From positions 1 to 17,936 of the forward strand of contig NZ_CAJKVK010000037.1 of assembly GCF_905203285.1 (NCBI RefSeq): a stretch of 17,936 nt of DNA. The letters run 5' to 3'. The position numbers and the translations under genes are program-made. The notes beneath the pieces are model-generated. The model made no database searches, had not been told where the DNA came from, and was given only the letters and a program-made list of their open reading frames with translations. Positions 15,671 to 17,936 of the stretch are shown here, piece by piece (positions within the stretch are counted from its first letter, which is position 1; each line of letters starts with the position of its first letter). This DNA comes from an uncultured Succinatimonas sp. (GTDB taxonomy: Bacteria > Pseudomonadota > Gammaproteobacteria > Enterobacterales > Succinivibrionaceae).

Positions 15671-16511
15671 GGATCCTATGTGAAGAAATAAACCTTACCG
15701 TCGGCAAATCCATATCATCATAAATAGGACTGCTGCCGGTATTTAGCGCCGCAATCGCCTGCATCTCATCATCTGAAAGGGTAAAATCAAAAATATTGAA
15801 GTTTTCAATCATCCGCTCTTTTCTAACGGTCTTGGGAATAACTACGATATTGCGCTGATTTAACCAGCGTAAAATTACGCTGCTAACGCTTTTATGATGA
15901 TTTTCAGCAATTCGTTTTAGCACTTCATTATTAAAAATATCATTTTTCCCCTCAGCAAACGGAGCCCATGCTTCATGCTGAATGCCTTCACTTTTTAAAA
16001 AAGCATTGGCGCTATGCTGCTGAAAGAAAGGATTAGTCTCTATTTGATTTAATGCAGGCTTTATTTCATTATGAAGGCACAAATCAAGAAGGCGCTCATT
16101 TGAAAAACTGGTAATGCCGATAGCACGAATCAATCCCTCTTTATATAGCTTTTCCAATGCGCGCCAGGCGGCATAATAATTTCCGTAAGGCTTATGCAGA
16201 AGGTAAAGATCTATGTAATCAAGACCTAATTTATGTAAAGACAAATCAAAGGCCTTTAAAGCATCCTCATACTCATAATCCTGAACCCATAATTTAGTCG
16301 TAATAAATAATTCTTCGCGCTTAATGGCACTTGAAGCTATTGCTTTACCGACTTGCTCTTCGTTAAAGTAGGCTGAAGCGGTATCAAACATCCTATATCC
16401 CACCTCAAGCGCTTTATTGACAATTTCTTCAGTTTCATCAACCGGAATTTGATACACTCCAAAACCTACTGCGGGCATCATCACACCGTTATTCAATCGT
16501 ACGTTTTTCAT
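15663..16511 (-). CDS. Aldo/keto reductase, first gene of a tandem pair
   Basis: A 282-residue cytosolic reductase of the AKR superfamily and paralogue of the next gene. Shared landmarks are NNGVMMPAVGFGVYQIP (7-23), the tetrad Asp43 and Tyr48 in MFDTASAYFNEE, Lys73 in FITTKLW, and His106 in LLHKPYG, then IPKTVRKERMIENFNIFDF near the C-terminus. All residues needed for hydride transfer are present. It should reduce aldehydes or ketones such as methylglyoxal or glyoxal, or sugar-derived carbonyls. The ATG at 16511 has an AGGT element about 8 bases upstream. The gene is divergent from the AraC-type regulator, which probably controls it through the shared 134-base region. A TATAAA (16562-16567, minus strand) could be its -10 box. 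Confidence 0.88.
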   Translation of the reverse strand: MKNVRLNNGVMMPAVGFGVYQIPVDETEEIVNKALEVGYRMFDTASAYFNEEQVGKAIASSAIKREELFITTKLWVQDYEYEDALKAFDLSLHKLGLDYIDLYLLHKPYGNYYAAWRALEKLYKEGLIRAIGITSFSNERLLDLCLHNEIKPALNQIETNPFFQQHSANAFLKSEGIQHEAWAPFAEGKNDIFNNEVLKRIAENHHKSVSSVILRWLNQRNIVVIPKTVRKERMIENFNIFDFTLSDDEMQAIAALNTGSSPIYDDMDLPTVRFISSHRIHD

Positions 16512-16581
16512 TGATATTACCTGCCAAAACCGATAATCAAGGATTAATTGAATAGTAGTGTTTTATAGCCTAAAATTCTTT

Positions 16582-16603
16582 ACATAAATCTTTGCATTTA
16601 TGT
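16582..16603. promoter_or_regulatory. 22-base inverted repeat between the reductases and AraC-type regulator
   Basis: ACATAAAT (16582-16589) and ATTTATGT (16596-16603) are perfect 8-base arms around CTTTGC. The repeat lies in the divergent promoter region, 14 bases upstream of a TATAAA at 16562-16567 read toward the reductases. It therefore falls in the -35 area, where an AraC-type activator would bind. Whether the regulator at 16646 binds it is inference. AraC sites are often direct repeats, so another factor is possible. Confidence 0.45.
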
Positions 16604-16645
16604 CACTTTTCGTGGTTTTTAAAATCAATCGATTAAAGGCATAGT

Positions 16646-17470
16646 ATGAATATGGCAAGTAAAGGAATAACCTTTATTGAAAGCCCGGCTAAATTAGATC
16701 CAGTCCTAAACGTCGGCAGTATTCTGCATATACTTTGTTTGCAAGGCAGCTTGAGCTTTCTGTTTTTTAACAATCATTACAATACCGCAAAATTTGATTA
16801 CGTAATATTGCCTGACGCATCATTAGTTTCCCAAATCACGGCATCAGGTGATTTTAAAGGCATAATCATGCTTCTTGACCAAAAGTTCGTGTCATCAATT
16901 GCCATTCGCAGCAATTACGGCATCATCGGACATCTGTCATTGCTGCAAAACCCGGTTATGCGTCTTGATGAACATGATTTTAAAAACTGCAGAACAGATC
17001 TTTTACGTCTTAAAGAAAAAACTTATAAACACGATCATTTGTTTTATACGGAGATGTTAAGCTCGCTTTTGTGTGCGCACATCCTTGACCTTTACGATAT
17101 TCATGCCAAAAGCCGCAAAATAAGCGCTCTTTCAGAACGCAAGGCGGTTATCTTGAAAAAATTCATCGATCTGCTTTATTCAGGATCCTTTATCAATCAC
17201 CGTAATCTTTCCTTTTATGCGCAAAAACTTTTTATAAGCGAACATTATCTTTCGGAAATTTGCAAAGAAATAAGCTGTAAACCGGCTTCCTACTGGATTG
17301 ATCTTTTTACCGTTAAAGAAATTGTCCGATATTTATGCCAAAAACAGCTTACTTTAAGTCAGATTGCAGAAAAGCTTAATTTCTCATCCCTATCTTATTT
17401 TTGCCGCTACTTTCGCGCTAAAACCGGATTAAGTCCCAACGCTTACCGCAGCAGCATTTATCTTCTTTAA
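16646..17470 (+). CDS. AraC family transcriptional regulator
   Basis: A 274-residue regulator. The C-terminal third (about 185-269) is an AraC/XylS DNA-binding domain. It has a first helix-turn-helix around LSFYAQKLFISEHYLSEICK (188-207), a second around LSQIAEKLNFSSLSYFCRYF (237-256), and the family signature end FRAKTGLSPNAYR (256-268). The N-terminal half (about 8-160) looks like a degenerate cupin-type sensing domain with beta-rich stretches such as ILHILCLQGSLSFLFF (26-41). The wording YAQKLFISEHYLSEICKE...YWIDLF resembles regulators common in Bacteroidetes, which hints at exchange between gut bacteria, but I cannot test that. It is divergent from the two reductases and is the obvious candidate activator for them. 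The ATG at 16646 has AAAGG about 6 bases upstream. Confidence 0.9.
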   Translation: MNMASKGITFIESPAKLDPVLNVGSILHILCLQGSLSFLFFNNHYNTAKFDYVILPDASLVSQITASGDFKGIIMLLDQKFVSSIAIRSNYGIIGHLSLLQNPVMRLDEHDFKNCRTDLLRLKEKTYKHDHLFYTEMLSSLLCAHILDLYDIHAKSRKISALSERKAVILKKFIDLLYSGSFINHRNLSFYAQKLFISEHYLSEICKEISCKPASYWIDLFTVKEIVRYLCQKQLTLSQIAEKLNFSSLSYFCRYFRAKTGLSPNAYRSSIYLL

Positions 17471-17501
17471 ATTTTGTTTAACGTATATAGAGCTTAAAAC
17501 A

Positions 17502-17936
17502 CTATTTTTTTATCCGATCAAAAACCAAATCCACCCCGATTAAAAGGTCAAAACTCGGCTTAAAATCAATGAGGCGGGCAGTTTCCAAATTAAGACACAA
17601 ATTTAACGGTGCATAATAGTACTGTGAGATCATTTCAGGTTTTTCGCCTTTAACGATTCGTTCAATAACTCTGGCCTCAAATTCTCCCGACGCCTGCAAA
17701 TCAGCGTTGGATAAGGCCATTAAAGCGCCCATTTGAACTTCATTTTCCCCGGTTTGAGAAAAAATCGGCAGCTTTCTATCAATTAGAGGCTTTATCTGAT
17801 AGTAAAAGTTATCGGGAGATGCTCCGTTTCCCATAGGAATATATACGGCATCCACGGCATCATTGGCAGCCAGATTCAAAGCGCACGTACTAAAAGCGCT
17901 TTGTGTCTTGGCATGATTATCGCCTATAACAGGACC
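17502..17936 (-). CDS. ABC transporter substrate-binding protein, C-terminal part (cut by window edge)
   Basis: The minus-strand frame is open from the window edge at 17936 to a stop at 17502, giving the last 144 residues of a longer protein. The segments DAVYIPMGNGASPDNFYYQI, KLPIFSQTGENEVQMGALMA and ERIVKGEKPEMI match the second lobe of ABC_sub_bind (TrpX-like) periplasmic binding proteins. In that fold the GENEV...GAL region lines the ligand pocket. Known or proposed ligands include tryptophan and other amino acids or aromatic compounds; this one is unknown. The signal peptide and first lobe lie beyond the window, as would any permease and ATPase partners. It is convergent with the AraC-type gene, 31 bases away. 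Confidence 0.78.
   Translation of the reverse strand, partial: GPVIGDNHAKTQSAFSTCALNLAANDAVDAVYIPMGNGASPDNFYYQIKPLIDRKLPIFSQTGENEVQMGALMALSNADLQASGEFEARVIERIVKGEKPEMISQYYYAPLNLCLNLETARLIDFKPSFDLLIGVDLVFDRIKK

Noticed and set aside
1..17936. Mobile island, defence cluster, CRISPR array or prophage
   Set aside because: No integrase, transposase, direct-repeat array, tRNA-flanked boundary or nuclease/toxin pair is visible; base use looks even across genes.

Overview
The window reads as a stretch of ordinary, AT-rich chromosome from a host-associated or anaerobic bacterium, carrying mostly single genes and short operons. The protein families fit a low-GC gammaproteobacterium such as a member of the Succinivibrionaceae, but that placement rests on remembered family resemblance and is uncertain. 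I see no rRNA, tRNA, CRISPR array, insertion sequence, integrase or phage module.

Layout. 1-314 (minus) is the amino end of a nicotinate phosphoribosyltransferase cut by the window edge. A 578-base non-coding region follows, with a structured hairpin 63 bases before brnQ. brnQ (893-2218, plus) is a branched-chain amino acid symporter ending in a clear intrinsic terminator. Next is a small secreted His/Gly/Tyr-rich protein, tail to tail with a minus-strand group: an aldose 1-epimerase-like enzyme, a GNAT acetyltransferase and a two-part MmcQ/YjbR protein. A divergent EamA/DMT exporter (4989-5939) runs into a YqhD-like iron-containing alcohol dehydrogenase (5954-7129, minus). A HAD-IB phosphatase, a DUF1349 protein and an unrecognised 389-residue protein follow. 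Then come four separately transcribed minus-strand units: a membrane-anchored metallophosphoesterase, a DUF362 protein, an 825-residue UvrA paralogue without the UvrB-binding domain, and two tandem aldo/keto reductases. An AraC-type regulator is divergent from the reductases. The window ends inside a periplasmic ABC_sub_bind-type binding-protein gene.

How the genes work together. The clearest theme is reduction of reactive carbonyls: a YqhD-type NADPH alcohol dehydrogenase, two DkgA/YvgN-type aldo/keto reductases and an AraC regulator. This recalls the yqhC-yqhD-dkgA aldehyde-response locus of Escherichia coli, but here the dehydrogenase lies about 8 kb from the regulator. A 22-base inverted repeat in the regulator/reductase intergenic region is a natural candidate operator. 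The other genes look like independent functions (NAD salvage, amino acid uptake, metabolite export, phosphatase).

I did not find a convincing undescribed multi-gene system. The best leads are the scattered carbonyl-reductase set with its operator, the small His-rich secreted protein, the 389-residue orphan, the short UvrA and the odd leader of the alcohol dehydrogenase.
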